57,490 nucleotides of DNA from Actinomycetota bacterium (GTDB lineage: Bacteria > Actinomycetota > Thermoleophilia > Solirubrobacterales > Solirubrobacteraceae), in contig WLNJ01000010.1 in NCBI GenBank assembly GCA_009699865.1, positions 1 to 57,490 on the forward strand, read 5' to 3'. The notes beneath the pieces were generated by a model. That model was not told where the DNA came from and did not search any database. It saw only the letters and a list, made by a program, of their open reading frames with translations. Positions 35,777-46,561 of the stretch are shown piece by piece (within the stretch, counting starts at the first letter, position 1; each line of letters starts with the position of its first letter). The translations under genes and the position numbers were made by a program.

Positions 35777-37876
35777 ATGGACCGCAAATTTACACTTGAG
35801 AAGACCCGCAACATCGGCATCATGGCCCACATTGATGCGGGCAAGACCACCACGACCGAGCGCGTCCTGTTCTACACAGGCCGTACGCACAAGATCGGCG
35901 AGGTTCACGAGGGCGCAGCCGTCATGGACTGGATGGAGCAGGAGCAGGAGCGTGGAATCACCATCACCTCCGCTGCAACGACCTGCGAGTGGGACAACCA
36001 CCGGATCAACATCATTGACACACCAGGCCACGTGGACTTCACCGTTGAGGTTGAGCGGTCCCTCCGTGTTCTCGATGGCGCAGTCGCACTGTTTGACTCG
36101 GTTGCCGGCGTAGAGCCACAGTCCGAGACGGTTTGGCGTCAGGCCGACAAGTACTCAGTCCCCCGCATTGCCTACATCAACAAGATGGACCGCATTGGCG
36201 CAGACTTCGTTCGTGGCGTAGAGACAATGATCGAGCGCCTTGCCGCTAACGCAATTCCGATTCAGCTGCCAATCGGCGCAGAGTCTGAGTTCGAGGGCAT
36301 CATTGACCTTGTTCAGAACGACGCAATCTTCTACAAGGACGACCTCGGCGAGGAGTTCGAGCGCGGCCCAATCCCAGAAGCACTCGTAGATGCTGCCGCC
36401 AAGGCCCGCGAGGTTCTGCTCGACGAGGTTTCAAACCACGACGACGAACTGATGGAGATGCTCCTTGAGGAGCAGGAAGTCACTCCGGAACGCCTCAAGC
36501 AGGCCGTCCGCTCAGCAACCCTGGCCCTCGGCATGACCCCAGTTCTCTGCGGCTCATCCTTCAAGAACAAGGGTGTTCAGCCTCTCCTTGACGCAGTCAT
36601 CGACTACCTGCCATCCCCACTTGACACGCCGCCAATCATGGGCCACGTCCCAGGTGCGGAAGAGGGCGAGCCAGATACCGAGCGCCCAGCCTCCGACTCC
36701 GAGCCTTTCAGCGCACTTGCGTTCAAGATCATGACCGACCCATTCGTCGGCAAGCTTGCTTTCTTCCGCGTCTACTCCGGCACACTTGAGGCCGGCTCGC
36801 GAATCCTCAACGCAACAACAGGTAAGACTGAACGCGTTGGCCGACTTCTGATGATGCACGCCAATGACCGCGAGGAGCTGGAGAAGGTATTCGCCGGCGA
36901 CATCGCAGCAGCCGTGGGTATCAAGCAGGTTTCAACCGGTGACACCATCTGCGCCCCGGACCAGCCGATCCTCCTTGAGCGCATCGAGTTCCCTGAGCCC
37001 GTCATCAAGGTTGCTATCGAGCCAAAGACCAAGGTTGATCAGGAGAAGATGGGCGTTGCTCTCGGCAAGCTTGCCGAAGAGGACCCAACCTTCCAAGTCC
37101 GTACCAACGAGGAGACCGGCCAGACCGAGATCTCCGGCATGGGCGAACTTCATTTGGAAGTCCTCGTGGACCGCATGCTCCGCGAGTTCAAGGTTGACGC
37201 GAACGTCGGCCGCCCACAGGTTTCCTACCGTGAGACAGTCAAGGGCACTGCCACAAAGGTCGAGGGGCGTTTTGTCCGTCAGACCGGTGGTTCAGGCCAG
37301 TACGGCATCGTCTACATCAACCTTGAGTCCGCTCCAGGCGAGGGCTTTGTCTTCGACAACAAGATCAAGGGTGGGTCAATCCCCTCCGAGTACATCCCAG
37401 CGGTCGAGAAGGGCGTTAAAGAGGCCCTGGAGACTGGTGTGAAGGCCGGCTACCCAGTAGTCGACGTGAAGGTAACGCTGACGGACGGCAAGTACCACGA
37501 CACGGACTCCTCGGAGATCGCGTTCAAGGTTGCCGGCACGCTCGCGATGAAGGAAGCAGCCCGGCTTGCAAAGCCAATCCTGCTTGAGCCAATCTTTGCG
37601 GTAGAGGTCGTCGTGCCCGAGGAGTTCATGGGCGATGTAATCGGCGACCTGAACCGACGCCGTGGACGTGTTCACGGAATGGAGCCGCGTGGCAATGCCC
37701 AGGTCGTAACAGCCTCGGTGCCACTGGCAGAGATGTTTGGTTATGCGACGGACTTGCGTTCAGCAACGCAGGGTCGCGCTAACTACACAATGCAGTTTGA
37801 GCGGTACGAGGAAGTGCCAGCGAACATCGCTGAGCAGGTCGTCGAATCCAGGACTGGCGGGGGCGAAGACGGGTAG
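35777..37876 (+). CDS. fusA: Elongation factor G
   Basis: 699 residues, the ribosomal translocase GTPase. G1 is [13 protein letters not shown] at about residues 17-29, G3 is DTPGHVDF, G4 is NKMD. Domain II to V blocks are complete ([68 protein letters not shown]). It belongs to the canonical str-operon EF-G, full length. tuf follows after a 100-base gap. Confidence 0.99.
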   Translation: MDRKFTLEKTRNIGIMAHIDAGKTTTTERVLFYTGRTHKIGEVHEGAAVMDWMEQEQERGITITSAATTCEWDNHRINIIDTPGHVDFTVEVERSLRVLDGAVALFDSVAGVEPQSETVWRQADKYSVPRIAYINKMDRIGADFVRGVETMIERLAANAIPIQLPIGAESEFEGIIDLVQNDAIFYKDDLGEEFERGPIPEALVDAAAKAREVLLDEVSNHDDELMEMLLEEQEVTPERLKQAVRSATLALGMTPVLCGSSFKNKGVQPLLDAVIDYLPSPLDTPPIMGHVPGAEEGEPDTERPASDSEPFSALAFKIMTDPFVGKLAFFRVYSGTLEAGSRILNATTGKTERVGRLLMMHANDREELEKVFAGDIAAAVGIKQVSTGDTICAPDQPILLERIEFPEPVIKVAIEPKTKVDQEKMGVALGKLAEEDPTFQVRTNEETGQTEISGMGELHLEVLVDRMLREFKVDANVGRPQVSYRETVKGTATKVEGRFVRQTGGSGQYGIVYINLESAPGEGFVFDNKIKGGSIPSEYIPAVEKGVKEALETGVKAGYPVVDVKVTLTDGKYHDTDSSEIAFKVAGTLAMKEAARLAKPILLEPIFAVEVVVPEEFMGDVIGDLNRRRGRVHGMEPRGNAQVVTASVPLAEMFGYATDLRSATQGRANYTMQFERYEEVPANIAEQVVESRTGGGEDG

Positions 37877-37976
37877 CAAGCCTGCCGGACAGCGCGCGAC
37901 ACCTGTCGTTCGCTAGATTGATTACGGCACGTCCAATGCTGGGCGGCCAATTCTTACAACAAGGAGCTGATTGAAA

Positions 37977-39161
37977 GTGGCGAAGGAGAAGTTCGAGCGC
38001 GGCAAGCCGCACGTAAACGTTGGAACCATCGGTCACGTCGATCACGGCAAGACCACCCTTACAGCAGCGATCACGACCGTGCTCTCAAAGGCATCGGGCG
38101 GCGAAGCGAAGTCATTCGCTGAGATCGATAACGCTCCAGAGGAGAAGGAGCGTGGCATCACGATCGCCACATCACACGTCGAGTACGAGACCGAAGCGCG
38201 CCACTATGCGCACGTCGATTGTCCCGGACACGCCGATTACGTGAAGAACATGATCACCGGCGCAGCGCAGATGGACGGCGCGATCCTCGTGGTCTCAGCT
38301 CCAGACGGCGCAATGCCACAGACTCGTGAGCACATCCTGCTCGCCCGTCAGGTTGGCGTTCCAAAGATCGTTGTTTTCCTCAACAAGGTCGACATGGTCG
38401 ACGACGAGGAGCTCATTGAGCTTGTCGAAGAGGAAATCAAGGAAATGCTCACTGATTACAGCTTCCCAGGCGAGGAAATTCCTTTCGTCCGCGGATCTGC
38501 ACTCAAGGCACTCGAAGGTGACGCTGACTACGAGGCCAAGATCCTCGAGCTGGCTGAAGCCCTCGACACCTACGTTGACATTCCTAAGCGTGAGGTTGAC
38601 AAGCCATTCCTTATGCCTGTTGAGGACGTCTTCTCGATCACCGGCCGTGGCACCGTAGCCACAGGACGCATCGAGCAGGGCAAGGTCTCAACTGGTGATG
38701 AAATTGAAATCATCGGAATCACGGACACTCAGAAGACAGTCATCACTGGCGTCGAGATGTTCCGCAAGATTCTGGACGACGGTCAGGCCGGCGACAACGT
38801 TGGCTGCCTGCTCCGTGGTACGAAGCGCGAAGAGATCCAGCGCGGCCAGGTACTTGCCGCCCCGGGTTCGATCACGCCTCACACCAAGTTCATGGCTGAG
38901 GTATACGTCCTCAAGAAGGAAGAAGGCGGCCGTCACACCCCGTTCGTCACGGGATACCGCCCACAGTTCTACTTCCGCACGACTGACGTCACCGGCGTGG
39001 CAAATCTGCCCGAAGGTGTCGAGATGGTCATGCCAGGCGACAACGTAACAATGGAGATTGAGCTGATTCAGCCAATCGCCATGGACGAGCAGCTCCGCTT
39101 CGCAATTCGCGAAGGTGGACGCACCGTCGGATCAGGAGTTGTCACAAAGATCGTCGAGTAG
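37977..39161 (+). CDS. tuf: Elongation factor Tu
   Basis: 394 residues, delivering aminoacyl-tRNA to the ribosome. The N-terminus [18 protein letters not shown] and P-loop [16 protein letters not shown] and NKVD are present, as are RGITI and the C-terminal [22 protein letters not shown] 37977 is chosen to give the universal MAKEKFE start; it is 10 bases after AAGGAG, and an in-frame TTG at 37971 is the alternative. TAGATT upstream (37914-37919) may be a -10 for a tuf promoter. Confidence 0.98.
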   Translation: MAKEKFERGKPHVNVGTIGHVDHGKTTLTAAITTVLSKASGGEAKSFAEIDNAPEEKERGITIATSHVEYETEARHYAHVDCPGHADYVKNMITGAAQMDGAILVVSAPDGAMPQTREHILLARQVGVPKIVVFLNKVDMVDDEELIELVEEEIKEMLTDYSFPGEEIPFVRGSALKALEGDADYEAKILELAEALDTYVDIPKREVDKPFLMPVEDVFSITGRGTVATGRIEQGKVSTGDEIEIIGITDTQKTVITGVEMFRKILDDGQAGDNVGCLLRGTKREEIQRGQVLAAPGSITPHTKFMAEVYVLKKEEGGRHTPFVTGYRPQFYFRTTDVTGVANLPEGVEMVMPGDNVTMEIELIQPIAMDEQLRFAIREGGRTVGSGVVTKIVE

Positions 39162-39223
39162 CAAACGGATTCATGCGACGGGCGGCCAACTGCCACCCCG
39201 AGCACTGGTTCGCCGCACAATGG

Positions 39224-39258
39224 GGCGGGTCCCCCGGAGCAGTTTCCGGGAGCCCGCC
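39224..39258 (+). other. Strong two-part hairpin between tuf and rpsJ
   Basis: GGCGGG (39224-39229) pairs with CCCGCC (39253-39258), and inside it CCCGGA pairs with TCCGGG around a 6-base loop. There is no T tract after it. It may be a U-less terminator for tuf, an S10-leader control element or a processing site. Confidence 0.55.
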
Positions 39259-39319
39259 TCGCGGCGCGACTTGAAGCAGCAACCAAACCTCCCAAGAGAA
39301 GAAGAACAAAGAAACCACC

Positions 39320-39643
39320 ATGTCCGCAACGGGCCAAAACAAAATTCGCATTCGACTCAAGTCCTACGACCAGGGGACCATCGAGACGGCTGCCAAAGAG
39401 ATCGTCGAGACCGCCGAAGGAACTGGCGCCAAGGTCGTCGGCCCTGTGCCCCTCCCTACGGAGAAGAGCGTCTACTGCGTGATCCGTTCTCCGTTCAAGG
39501 ACAAGGACTCCCGCGAGCACTTCGAGATTCGTACACACAAGCGCCTGATTGACATTCGTCAGAGCACACCAAAGACAGTCGATTCGCTTCAGCGTCTTGA
39601 CCTGCCTGCCGGTGTTGACATTGAGATCAAGCTGGCTGGCTGA
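39320..39643 (+). CDS. rpsJ: 30S ribosomal protein uS10
   Basis: 107 residues. It starts [20 protein letters not shown] and has the conserved [19 protein letters not shown] and [12 protein letters not shown]. First gene of the S10 cluster, 158 bases after tuf with a strong hairpin in the gap. It is also NusE in antitermination complexes. The upstream AAGAAGAA is a weak RBS. Confidence 0.98.
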   Translation: MSATGQNKIRIRLKSYDQGTIETAAKEIVETAEGTGAKVVGPVPLPTEKSVYCVIRSPFKDKDSREHFEIRTHKRLIDIRQSTPKTVDSLQRLDLPAGVDIEIKLAG

Positions 39644-39644
39644 C

Positions 39645-40262
39645 ATGGCCGCAATCCTCGCACGCAAGTTGGGCATGACCCAGCGTTTCCTTGAAGACGG
39701 ACGCGTCGAACGCGTAACCGTTCTTGAGGCGGGCCCGTGCCCAGTGACGGGGATCCGCACCGATGACCATGACGGTTACTCCGCTGTACAGCTTGCGTTT
39801 GATGCCTGCCGTGAAAAGGTCATCAACAAGCCAGAGATCGGCCACCTCAAGAAGGCTGGCGTTGAGGCTCATCGCACAATCGTTGAGTTCCGTGACCATC
39901 AGGGCGAGCTTCAGATTGGTGACACGGTTACTGCCGAGGCATTCGAGATCGGCGCGAAGGTCAAGATTTCAGGGATTTCCAAGGGCAAGGGCTTTGCCGG
40001 CACGATCAAGCGCCACAACTTCGCCAGCGGTCCCAAGAGCCACGGCTCGCACAACGTGCGTGCACCGGGTTCGATCGGTTCATCTGCAACGCCATCACGC
40101 GTAATGAAGGGCATCCGCGGACCAGGTCAGATGGGCTCCAAGCGCGTCACAAAGCGCGGCCTCACAGTCGTCGAGATCATCGCAGCAGACAACCTTCTTC
40201 TTGTCCGTGGCGCAGTTCCTGGACCACGCGGCGGAACGGTCGAGGTGCGCACAGATGGCTGA
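39645..40262 (+). CDS. rplC: 50S ribosomal protein uL3
   Basis: 205 residues, starting MAAILARKLGMTQRF at ATG 39645, 1 base after the rpsJ stop; upstream in-frame codons lie within rpsJ and are ignored. The conserved loop SGISKGKGFAGTIKRHNF and SHGSHNVRAPGSIGSSATPS near the peptidyl transferase centre are intact. The end overlaps rplD by 8 bases. Confidence 0.98.
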   Translation: MAAILARKLGMTQRFLEDGRVERVTVLEAGPCPVTGIRTDDHDGYSAVQLAFDACREKVINKPEIGHLKKAGVEAHRTIVEFRDHQGELQIGDTVTAEAFEIGAKVKISGISKGKGFAGTIKRHNFASGPKSHGSHNVRAPGSIGSSATPSRVMKGIRGPGQMGSKRVTKRGLTVVEIIAADNLLLVRGAVPGPRGGTVEVRTDG

Positions 40263-40905
40263 GGCAACTCGCATCGGCGCAGGTAGTGCAGTCAAGCTTG
40301 ACCCTGAAGCTTTTGGTGTCCGGTTCAACATGCCACTCGTTCACGAGACGGTCATTGCTGAGCTCGCCGCCCGTCGTCAGGGAACGCACGCAACCAAGAC
40401 CCGCGGCATGGTCCGTGGCGGTGGCGCAAAGCCTTGGCGTCAGAAGGGCACTGGCCGCGCACGCGCCGGTTCCTCACGTTCACCAATCTGGGTTGGCGGC
40501 GGTACGGTCTTCGGCCCTCAGCCACGCTCTTACGTTGTCAAGGTCAACCGCAAAGCACGCCGGGCAGCATTGCGCTCAGCCCTTTCGGTCCATGCCGAGC
40601 GCAGCTCCGTTGGCGTGATTGACGCTGCAACATGGGAAGCACCAGCAACCAAGCGGGCAGCATCCGAGCTTGGTAAGTGGGACACCCCAGGTCCAATTCT
40701 TCTCCTGCTGACAGAGGAAGAGTCCTCAGTGGCGCTTTCCTTCCGCAACCTCAAGGGAGCCAACGTGCTTCCGGTGGACAGTGCCGGCGTTGCCGACATT
40801 ATGCGCGCGGGTTCAATCCTGTTCAGCGATTCTGCTCTTGCTCGGATCACTGAGCGTGCACTCAAGCCAGTTCGCGCAACAGTTGGCGCCGGAGTAGGGG
40901 AGTAG
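40255..40905 (+). CDS. rplD: 50S ribosomal protein uL4
   Basis: 216 residues. The extended loop lining the exit tunnel is clear (HATKTRGMVRGGGAKPWRQK, then GTGRARAGSSRSPIWVGGG). The C-terminal half is more divergent but of normal length. ATG 40255 overlaps the end of rplC, pointing to translational coupling. Confidence 0.97.
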   Translation: MAEATRIGAGSAVKLDPEAFGVRFNMPLVHETVIAELAARRQGTHATKTRGMVRGGGAKPWRQKGTGRARAGSSRSPIWVGGGTVFGPQPRSYVVKVNRKARRAALRSALSVHAERSSVGVIDAATWEAPATKRAASELGKWDTPGPILLLLTEEESSVALSFRNLKGANVLPVDSAGVADIMRAGSILFSDSALARITERALKPVRATVGAGVGE

Positions 40906-40907
40906 TC

Positions 40908-41201
40908 ATGGACGCAACACAAGTAATCATCCGTCCGATCGTGTCTGAGAAGAGCTTCGTGCTCGCTGAGGCCGGCCGTTACACCTTCCGCGTCCATCCC
41001 GACGCTCACAAGACCCAGATCCGCCAAGCCGTTGAGGAACTCTTCAACGTTGGTGTTGTCCAGGTTCATACAGCCAACGTTCGCGGCAAGCCAAAGCGCC
41101 GCGGCTTCTCGGTCGGCACACGCCGCTCGTGGAAGAAGGCAATCGTGACCGTCCGTGAGGGCGAGCGGATTCCAATCTTCCAATCATTGGAGCTCAACTA
41201 A
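40908..41201 (+). CDS. rplW: 50S ribosomal protein uL23
   Basis: 97 residues. It has [20 protein letters not shown], the conserved [20 protein letters not shown], and the loop [20 protein letters not shown] reaching toward the tunnel exit, where trigger factor and SRP dock. Its stop overlaps the rplB ATG by one base. Confidence 0.98.
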   Translation: MDATQVIIRPIVSEKSFVLAEAGRYTFRVHPDAHKTQIRQAVEELFNVGVVQVHTANVRGKPKRRGFSVGTRRSWKKAIVTVREGERIPIFQSLELN

Positions 41202-42043
41202 TGGCTATTCGCAAGCCCAAGCCAACCAGCCCAGGAATGCGCTTTGTTTCGTACCCGGACTTCGCAGAGATCACACGTGATCACCCCGAGAAGAGCCTTA
41301 CTGAAGGACTCACAAAGTCTGGTGGCCGAAATGCCCGCGGACGCAAGACCTCCCGCCATCGCGGTGGCGGAGCCAAGCGCCTGTACCGCAAGGTTGACTT
41401 CAAGCGTCTCAAGGATGGCGTCCCAGCAAAGGTTGCTCACATTGAGTACGACCCGAACCGGACCGCCTACATCGCCCTTCTGCATTACGCAGACGGTGAG
41501 AAGCGCTACATCATTGCCCCACAGGGACTTGAGGTCGGCCACGTGATCGCCTCCGGGCCAGGTTCAGAGATTGCCCCAGGCAACGCTCTTGCACTTAAGG
41601 ACATGCCAACCGGCACAGTGATCCACAACGTTGAGCTTCAGCCTGGCCGTGGCGGTCAGCTCGGGCGCTCAGCCGGAACTTCAATTCAGCTTCTCGCTAA
41701 GGACGGCGACATGGTCACCCTGCGTCTTCCTTCCGGTGAAATGCGCCTTGTACGCGCAGAGTGCCGCGCAACTGTCGGCGCCATCGGTAACAGCGACCAT
41801 CAGAACGTCACAATCGGTAAGGCTGGACGCAAGCGCCACATGGGCGTCCGTCCCCAGACCCGTGGCGTTGCCATGAACCCTGTGGACCATCCACACGGCG
41901 GTGGTGAAGGTTCAACAACCGCTGGTCGTCACCCAGTAACACCATGGGGCGTTCCAACGCTTGGTTACAGAACCCGTAAGAAGAACAAGCAGTCTGACCG
42001 ATACATCGTCCGAGGCCGCAAGCGCGGCAAGTCGAGCAGGTGA
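41201..42043 (+). CDS. rplB: 50S ribosomal protein uL2
   Basis: 280 residues, full length. It has [39 protein letters not shown], the universal [15 protein letters not shown] with the peptidyl-transferase-proximal His, and a basic C-terminus ([11 protein letters not shown]). It opens with an overlap onto rplW. Confidence 0.98.
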   Translation: MAIRKPKPTSPGMRFVSYPDFAEITRDHPEKSLTEGLTKSGGRNARGRKTSRHRGGGAKRLYRKVDFKRLKDGVPAKVAHIEYDPNRTAYIALLHYADGEKRYIIAPQGLEVGHVIASGPGSEIAPGNALALKDMPTGTVIHNVELQPGRGGQLGRSAGTSIQLLAKDGDMVTLRLPSGEMRLVRAECRATVGAIGNSDHQNVTIGKAGRKRHMGVRPQTRGVAMNPVDHPHGGGEGSTTAGRHPVTPWGVPTLGYRTRKKNKQSDRYIVRGRKRGKSSR

Positions 42044-42048
42044 ACTAA

Positions 42049-42321
42049 ATGAGTCGCTCAAGCAAAAAGGGACCTTTCGTCCAAGAACGTCTGATGGCCC
42101 GCATCGAGGCAATGAATGCCTCGGGCGACAAGCAGATGCTCAAGACCTGGTCCCGAACATCAACAATCTTCCCCGAGATGGTCGGTCACACGATCGCCGT
42201 CCACGACGGTCGCAAGCACATCCCAGTTTTCGTCAACGAGTCCATGGTTGGTCACAAGCTCGGCGAATTTGCGCCGACACGTACCTTCCGCGGCCACATC
42301 GACACAGCGAAGAAGCGTTAG
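42049..42321 (+). CDS. rpsS: 30S ribosomal protein uS19
   Basis: 90 residues. It has [20 protein letters not shown], the conserved [23 protein letters not shown], and [15 protein letters not shown]. It lies 5 bases after rplB and 4 bases before rplV. Confidence 0.98.
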   Translation: MSRSSKKGPFVQERLMARIEAMNASGDKQMLKTWSRTSTIFPEMVGHTIAVHDGRKHIPVFVNESMVGHKLGEFAPTRTFRGHIDTAKKR

Positions 42322-42325
42322 AGCA

Positions 42326-42721
42326 ATGGCACAGACCAAGGATAAGAAGGCAGAGACAGTGGAGCCCGTAGAGCAGTCAGGCCCAGTACTAGTCCGCGCC
42401 CACGCCCGGTACATCCGCTCTTCAGCACGCAAGGCACGCCTTGTAAGCGACCACATCCGCGGCAAGTCCGTTGATGAGGCACGCTCGCTGCTCGCACATT
42501 CCCCACGCACCATCGCTGGCGACTGGAGCAAGCTCCTGGAGTCAGCAATCGCTAACGCCGAGCACAACAACGGCCTCGACGCAGCAAACCTCTTCGTGTT
42601 CGCAATCTCAGCGGACGAGGGCCCAACGCTTAAGCGTTTCCGCCCCCGTGCCATGGGTCGCGCCACCAAGATCCGTAAGCGCACTAGCCACCTTTCAATC
42701 GTCCTCGGGACGAAGGAGTAA
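42326..42721 (+). CDS. rplV: 50S ribosomal protein uL22
   Basis: 131 residues. The start ATG 42326 (MAQTKDKKAETVEPVEQSGP) gives a short acidic N-terminal extension before the conserved VRAHARYIRSSARKARLVSD. The tunnel beta-hairpin FRPRAMGRATKIRKRTSHL is intact, so macrolide-related deletions are absent. The frame upstream of ATG 42326 lies within rpsS. Confidence 0.97.
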   Translation: MAQTKDKKAETVEPVEQSGPVLVRAHARYIRSSARKARLVSDHIRGKSVDEARSLLAHSPRTIAGDWSKLLESAIANAEHNNGLDAANLFVFAISADEGPTLKRFRPRAMGRATKIRKRTSHLSIVLGTKE

Positions 42722-42724
42722 ACA

Positions 42725-43621
42725 ATGGGACAGAAGGTACACCCGGAGGCAATGCGCGTTGGCTACATCCACGACTGGAAAGCCACGTGGTTCAACGAAA
42801 AGCATTTCGCCGACTATCTAGAAGAAGACATCAAGATCCGTGATCACATCACGGAGCGACTCGCGCACGCTGGTCTTTCCAAGATCACGATCCGCAAGAC
42901 GCAGACTGATGTTGAGGTCAACATTTCAACAGCACGCCCAGGCATCGTTATCGGCAAGTCCGGTTCCGAAGTTGATGCCCTGCGCCGCGACCTTCATAAG
43001 CTCACGGGCAAGGCCGTCAAGGTCAACATCCTTGAGATCAAGCGCCCAGAGCTGGACGCCAACCTTGTCGCACAGTCAATCGCCGAGCAGCTCCAGAACC
43101 GCGTTGCTTTCCGACGCGCAATGAAGCGGGCAATGACTTCAGCCATGCGCTCAGGCGCTAAGGGCATCAAGATCCAGGTCTCGGGACGCCTTGGTGGCGC
43201 TGAGATGGGTCGAACTGAGCTTTACGCCGACGGCCGTGTTCCTCTTCATACGCTGCGTGCCGACATTGACTACGGAGCCTGCGAGGCCAAGACGACTTTC
43301 GGTCGTATCGGCGTCAAGGTCTGGGTCAACAAGGGCGAGATCATGCCTGAGGGCTACAGCGGCGCTGACCTTACGATCATGGACGACACGCCACCGGCAG
43401 TAGCTCCGTCGGGCGACCGTCCACGCCGTGACCGTCGAAGTGGTGGCGGCGCTGGTGGAGCAGGCGGACCTGGTGGTCAGGGTGGTGGCCCAGGTGGTCG
43501 CGGACGCCAGCAGGCACAGGGACTTCGTCAAGGTGGTCAAGGCGGTCAGGGTGGCGGTGGCCGAGGTGGCCAAGGCGGCCAGGGCGGTCAGGGCAACCGT
43601 GGAACGGGTGGTGGTCGCTGA
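42725..43621 (+). CDS. rpsC: 30S ribosomal protein uS3 with Gly-rich C-terminal tail
   Basis: 298 residues. Residues 1-225 are normal uS3 ([22 protein letters not shown] domain [18 protein letters not shown], and the helicase-side [20 protein letters not shown]). The last 65-70 residues are unusual, a [13 protein letters not shown]-type low-complexity tail ending GTGGGR. The tail looks like an RGG/Gly-Gln disordered RNA-binding segment near the mRNA entry site. The stop overlaps the rplP start. Confidence 0.97.
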   Translation: MGQKVHPEAMRVGYIHDWKATWFNEKHFADYLEEDIKIRDHITERLAHAGLSKITIRKTQTDVEVNISTARPGIVIGKSGSEVDALRRDLHKLTGKAVKVNILEIKRPELDANLVAQSIAEQLQNRVAFRRAMKRAMTSAMRSGAKGIKIQVSGRLGGAEMGRTELYADGRVPLHTLRADIDYGACEAKTTFGRIGVKVWVNKGEIMPEGYSGADLTIMDDTPPAVAPSGDRPRRDRRSGGGAGGAGGPGGQGGGPGGRGRQQAQGLRQGGQGGQGGGGRGGQGGQGGQGNRGTGGGR

Positions 43622-44034
43622 TGCTTTCACCAAAGCGCGTCAAGTTCCGCCGTGTTCACCGTGGTCGTCGTCGGGGTCTCTCCCGCGGCCAGGTCAAGGT
43701 TCAGTTCGGCGAGTTCGGCCTCAAGGCCCTCGACAACGGCTGGATCACCAACCGACAGATCGAAGCTGCACGTATTGCCATGACCCGCAAGATCAAGCGT
43801 GGCGGCAAGGTGTGGATCAACGTCTATCCAGACAAGCCTTTCACCAAGAAGCCAGCAGAAACCCGCATGGGTTCAGGCAAGGGTTCCCCAGAAGGTTGGG
43901 TTGCCGTAGTCAAGCCTGGCCGTGTCATGTTTGAGCTCGCAGGAGTTCCGGAGCCGCTTGCCCGCGAGGCACTGCGTCTTGCCGGCCATAAGCTTCCCGT
44001 ACGCACCAAGTTCGTATTGAGAGAAGACGCATGA
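43621..44034 (+). CDS. rplP: 50S ribosomal protein uL16
   Basis: 137 residues. It has [20 protein letters not shown], the conserved [20 protein letters not shown] and [20 protein letters not shown], and ends with [12 protein letters not shown]. The start shares a base with the rpsC stop and the end overlaps rpmC as ATGA. Confidence 0.98.
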   Translation: MLSPKRVKFRRVHRGRRRGLSRGQVKVQFGEFGLKALDNGWITNRQIEAARIAMTRKIKRGGKVWINVYPDKPFTKKPAETRMGSGKGSPEGWVAVVKPGRVMFELAGVPEPLAREALRLAGHKLPVRTKFVLREDA

Positions 44035-44255
44035 GTAAGTTCGCGTCAGCACAGGATCTCCGCGACATGGAGCCAGATGAGCTTGCAGCGCATGCTCTTA
44101 CTGCCCGGCGTCAACTGTTCGACCTCCGTTTCCGCGGGGCGACCGGTGAGCTGGAAGACACCGCATCACTTAATGCTGCCCGACGTCACGTCGCCAGGAC
44201 AATCACTGTCTGCCGTGAACGCGGAATATCAATTGTCAAGGAGAAGACCGCGTGA
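44031..44255 (+). CDS. rpmC: 50S ribosomal protein uL29
   Basis: 74 residues. It has the helical core [40 protein letters not shown] and a short basic tail. It contacts the tunnel exit. Both ends overlap their neighbours by four bases (ATGA with rplP, GTGA with rpsQ). Confidence 0.97.
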   Translation: MSKFASAQDLRDMEPDELAAHALTARRQLFDLRFRGATGELEDTASLNAARRHVARTITVCRERGISIVKEKTA

Positions 44256-44896
44256 GCGACGAGCCGACTGAAGAAGAAACCCCAGTGGAGGAAACTCCAG
44301 TGGAAGAAACACCTGCCGAGGAAACTCCGGTGGAGGAGACCCCTGCTCCAGAAGCTCCTGCTGAAGAGGCCCCTGCTGCCGAAGCTCCGTCTGCCCCAGC
44401 AGCGGAAGAGGAAGACGGCGAGCCTGCAGAGGTTCCAACTTCCAAGCAGCTTCGTAAGAAGGCCCGCGGTGCCCATAAGGGTGTTGTCAAGACTTCACGC
44501 TCCAACGAGGAGCGTTCCAAGGAGCGTGCGGAAGTCCGCGCAACCAAGGCTGCTTCCCGTCGCCGCTGGCGCGCCCGCCAGAAGACCAAGCGCAATGAAC
44601 TGCGCGGCCCAGACGTACCGGCCAAGACGGCTCCAGCTCCACGTGAGCCAGGCAACCCAACCATCCGTCAAGGGCTTGTTGTGTCCGACAAGGGCGAGAA
44701 GACCATCACGGTCCGTATTGACACGGCCCGCAGGCACCCCAAGTACCACAAGATTGTTCGCTCATCAACGACGCTCCGCGTCCATGATGAGAGCAACGAC
44801 GCCAACGAGGGCGACACCGTGCGCGTAATTGAATGCCGCCCGATGTCACGCACCAAGCGCTGGCGTCTCGACGAGGTAATGGAGCGTGCCAAGTGA
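44252..44896 (+). CDS. rpsQ: 30S ribosomal protein uS17 with a 130-residue N-terminal extension
   Basis: 214 residues against about 80-90 in most bacteria. Three parts are visible. Residues 1-62 are acidic repeats of the [10 protein letters not shown] and [12 protein letters not shown] type. Residues 63-125 are strongly basic and helical ([30 protein letters not shown]). From about residue 133 comes normal uS17 ([19 protein letters not shown], then [20 protein letters not shown] and [19 protein letters not shown]). The GTG at 44252 overlaps the rpmC stop as GTGA, so the long form is the only coupled start and is well supported. The role of the extension is unknown. Confidence 0.95.
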   Translation: MSDEPTEEETPVEETPVEETPAEETPVEETPAPEAPAEEAPAAEAPSAPAAEEEDGEPAEVPTSKQLRKKARGAHKGVVKTSRSNEERSKERAEVRATKAASRRRWRARQKTKRNELRGPDVPAKTAPAPREPGNPTIRQGLVVSDKGEKTITVRIDTARRHPKYHKIVRSSTTLRVHDESNDANEGDTVRVIECRPMSRTKRWRLDEVMERAK

Positions 44897-45261
44897 TCCA
44901 AACAGAGAGCCGACTCCGTGTTGCTGATAACAGTGGCGCCCGTGAAATCCTTTGCATCCGTGTACGCGGCGGTTCCCGCCAGCGTTACGCACGCGTGGGC
45001 GACATCATTGTTGCCACCGTCAAGCAGGCCACGCCACAAGGCGCGGTCAAGAAGGGTGAGGTCGTCACAGCTGTGGTCGTCCGCACCAAGAAGCCTTTCG
45101 GTCGTAACGACGGCACCTCGATCGGTTTCGACGAGAATGCAGCCGTGATCATCGACGAGAACAACAACCCACGTGGAACCCGAATCTTCGGACCGGTTGC
45201 CCGTGAGCTGCGCGACAAGAACTTCATGAAGATCATCTCCCTTGCACCGGAGGTCCTCTAA
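44893..45261 (+). CDS. rplN: 50S ribosomal protein uL14
   Basis: 122 residues. GTG 44893 overlaps the rpsQ stop and gives the universal start [39 protein letters not shown] and [20 protein letters not shown] complete the family. The end overlaps the rplX ATG by one base. The upstream part of the same frame is inside rpsQ. Confidence 0.98.
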   Translation: MIQTESRLRVADNSGAREILCIRVRGGSRQRYARVGDIIVATVKQATPQGAVKKGEVVTAVVVRTKKPFGRNDGTSIGFDENAAVIIDENNNPRGTRIFGPVARELRDKNFMKIISLAPEVL

Positions 45262-45596
45262 TGGCGGCCATGCGTATTCGCACGGGTGACACAGTTCAGG
45301 TCATCACCGGCAAGGACAAGGGCAAGCAGGGCGAAGTGCTGCGCGTTGACGCCGAGCGTCGCCGTGTCTACGTCGCTGGGCTCAACATGATCAAGCGTCA
45401 CGTTGCCAACCAGCAGGTACCTGGTACCGATCGCGTCGAGACCGTTGGTGGCGTCATCGAGCAGGAAGGTCCAATTCAGATTTCAAACGTCGCGCTGCTA
45501 GACCCCAAGGACGGCAAGCCCACCCGGGTTGGCGTACTCCGCGAGGACGGCCGCCGTATCCGTATTGCCAAGCGCAGCGGGGAGAGGATCGACTGA
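45261..45596 (+). CDS. rplX: 50S ribosomal protein uL24
   Basis: 111 residues. It has the KOW motif ([20 protein letters not shown] and [20 protein letters not shown]) and the conserved [20 protein letters not shown] 45261 shares a base with the rplN stop; ATG 45270 is an in-frame alternative. Its own stop shares a base with the rplE ATG. Confidence 0.97.
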   Translation: MAAMRIRTGDTVQVITGKDKGKQGEVLRVDAERRRVYVAGLNMIKRHVANQQVPGTDRVETVGGVIEQEGPIQISNVALLDPKDGKPTRVGVLREDGRRIRIAKRSGERID

Positions 45597-46366
45597 TGTC
45601 AGCCCGCATGAAGGACCGTTACGAGAAGGAGATTCGCCCAGCGCTCGTGGAGCAGTTCGGTTACACGACCGTAATGCAGGCACCCAAGATCCAAAAGATC
45701 GTTGTCAACATGGGCGTCGGCGAGGCCAAGACCGACTCCAAGATGCTTGATGCCGCAGGCGAGCAGCTTGCGACCATCACAGGTCAGCACCCAAATATCC
45801 GTCGCTCAAAGAAGTCAATCGCCCAGTTCAAGCTCCGTGAGGGCATGGCAGTTGGCGTAGCAGTCACCCTGCGCGGCGAGCGTCTGTACGAGTTCCTTGA
45901 CCGCCTGCTCTCCGTCGCGATTCCTCGCGTCAGGGATTTCCGCGGGCTTAACCCCAAGTCATTTGATGGCCGTGGCAACTACGCCATCGGAATCAAGGAA
46001 CAGATCATCTTCCCTGAGATCGATTACGACGCAGTGGACAATGTCCGCGGCCTTGATGTCGTGATCGCAACCTCAGCTGAGACCGACGAAGAGGCCTACG
46101 CGCTTCTTGCCGCTTTCGGAATGCCGTTCGCCAAGCCAGCAGAGCCAAAGCCAGAACCTAAGGTTGAAGCTCCTGCCCAGGACGACGATGCAGCTGCTGA
46201 AGAAGCACCAGTTGCAGAGGCTGAAGCACCCGTAGCTGACGACGAAGCACCCGCCGAAGCAGAGGCAGAAGCCGAAGCTGAAGCAGAAGTGGAAGAAGAG
46301 TCAGCCGAGGAGCCAGCCACCGAGCCAGAGGCATCCGCCGAGGCAGATGCCGACGAGGAGAACTGA
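45596..46366 (+). CDS. rplE: 50S ribosomal protein uL5 with acidic C-terminal tail
   Basis: 256 residues, with a normal uL5 core of about 180 ([55 protein letters not shown]). A tail of about 75 residues follows, made of Ala, Glu, Asp and Pro ([20 protein letters not shown], then [19 protein letters not shown]), ending DADEEN. The tail contains almost no hydrophobic or basic residues. Both ends overlap neighbours by one base. Confidence 0.97.
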   Translation: MSARMKDRYEKEIRPALVEQFGYTTVMQAPKIQKIVVNMGVGEAKTDSKMLDAAGEQLATITGQHPNIRRSKKSIAQFKLREGMAVGVAVTLRGERLYEFLDRLLSVAIPRVRDFRGLNPKSFDGRGNYAIGIKEQIIFPEIDYDAVDNVRGLDVVIATSAETDEEAYALLAAFGMPFAKPAEPKPEPKVEAPAQDDDAAAEEAPVAEAEAPVADDEAPAEAEAEAEAEAEVEEESAEEPATEPEASAEADADEEN

Positions 46367-46551
46367 TGGCAAAGACATCACAACGCGTCCGTCAGGCGCG
46401 CCCAGCGAAGTACAAGACCCGCGAATACACCCGTTGCCGTCGTTGTGGTCGGCCACGCTCCGTTTATCGCAAGTTCGGCATTTGCCGGATCTGCTTGCGC
46501 GAGCTCGCCCACAACGGATACATCCCCGGCATGACCAAGTCCAGCTGGTAG
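46366..46551 (+). CDS. rpsN: 30S ribosomal protein uS14, zinc type
   Basis: 61 residues. [20 protein letters not shown] followed by [15 protein letters not shown] has the four Cys of the short zinc-binding S14 (type Z), the form expected in the spc operon of Gram-positive bacteria. The ATG overlaps the rplE stop by one base. rpsH begins 10 bases later. Confidence 0.97.
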   Translation: MAKTSQRVRQARPAKYKTREYTRCRRCGRPRSVYRKFGICRICLRELAHNGYIPGMTKSSW

Positions 46552-46561
46552 GAGCAATTTC

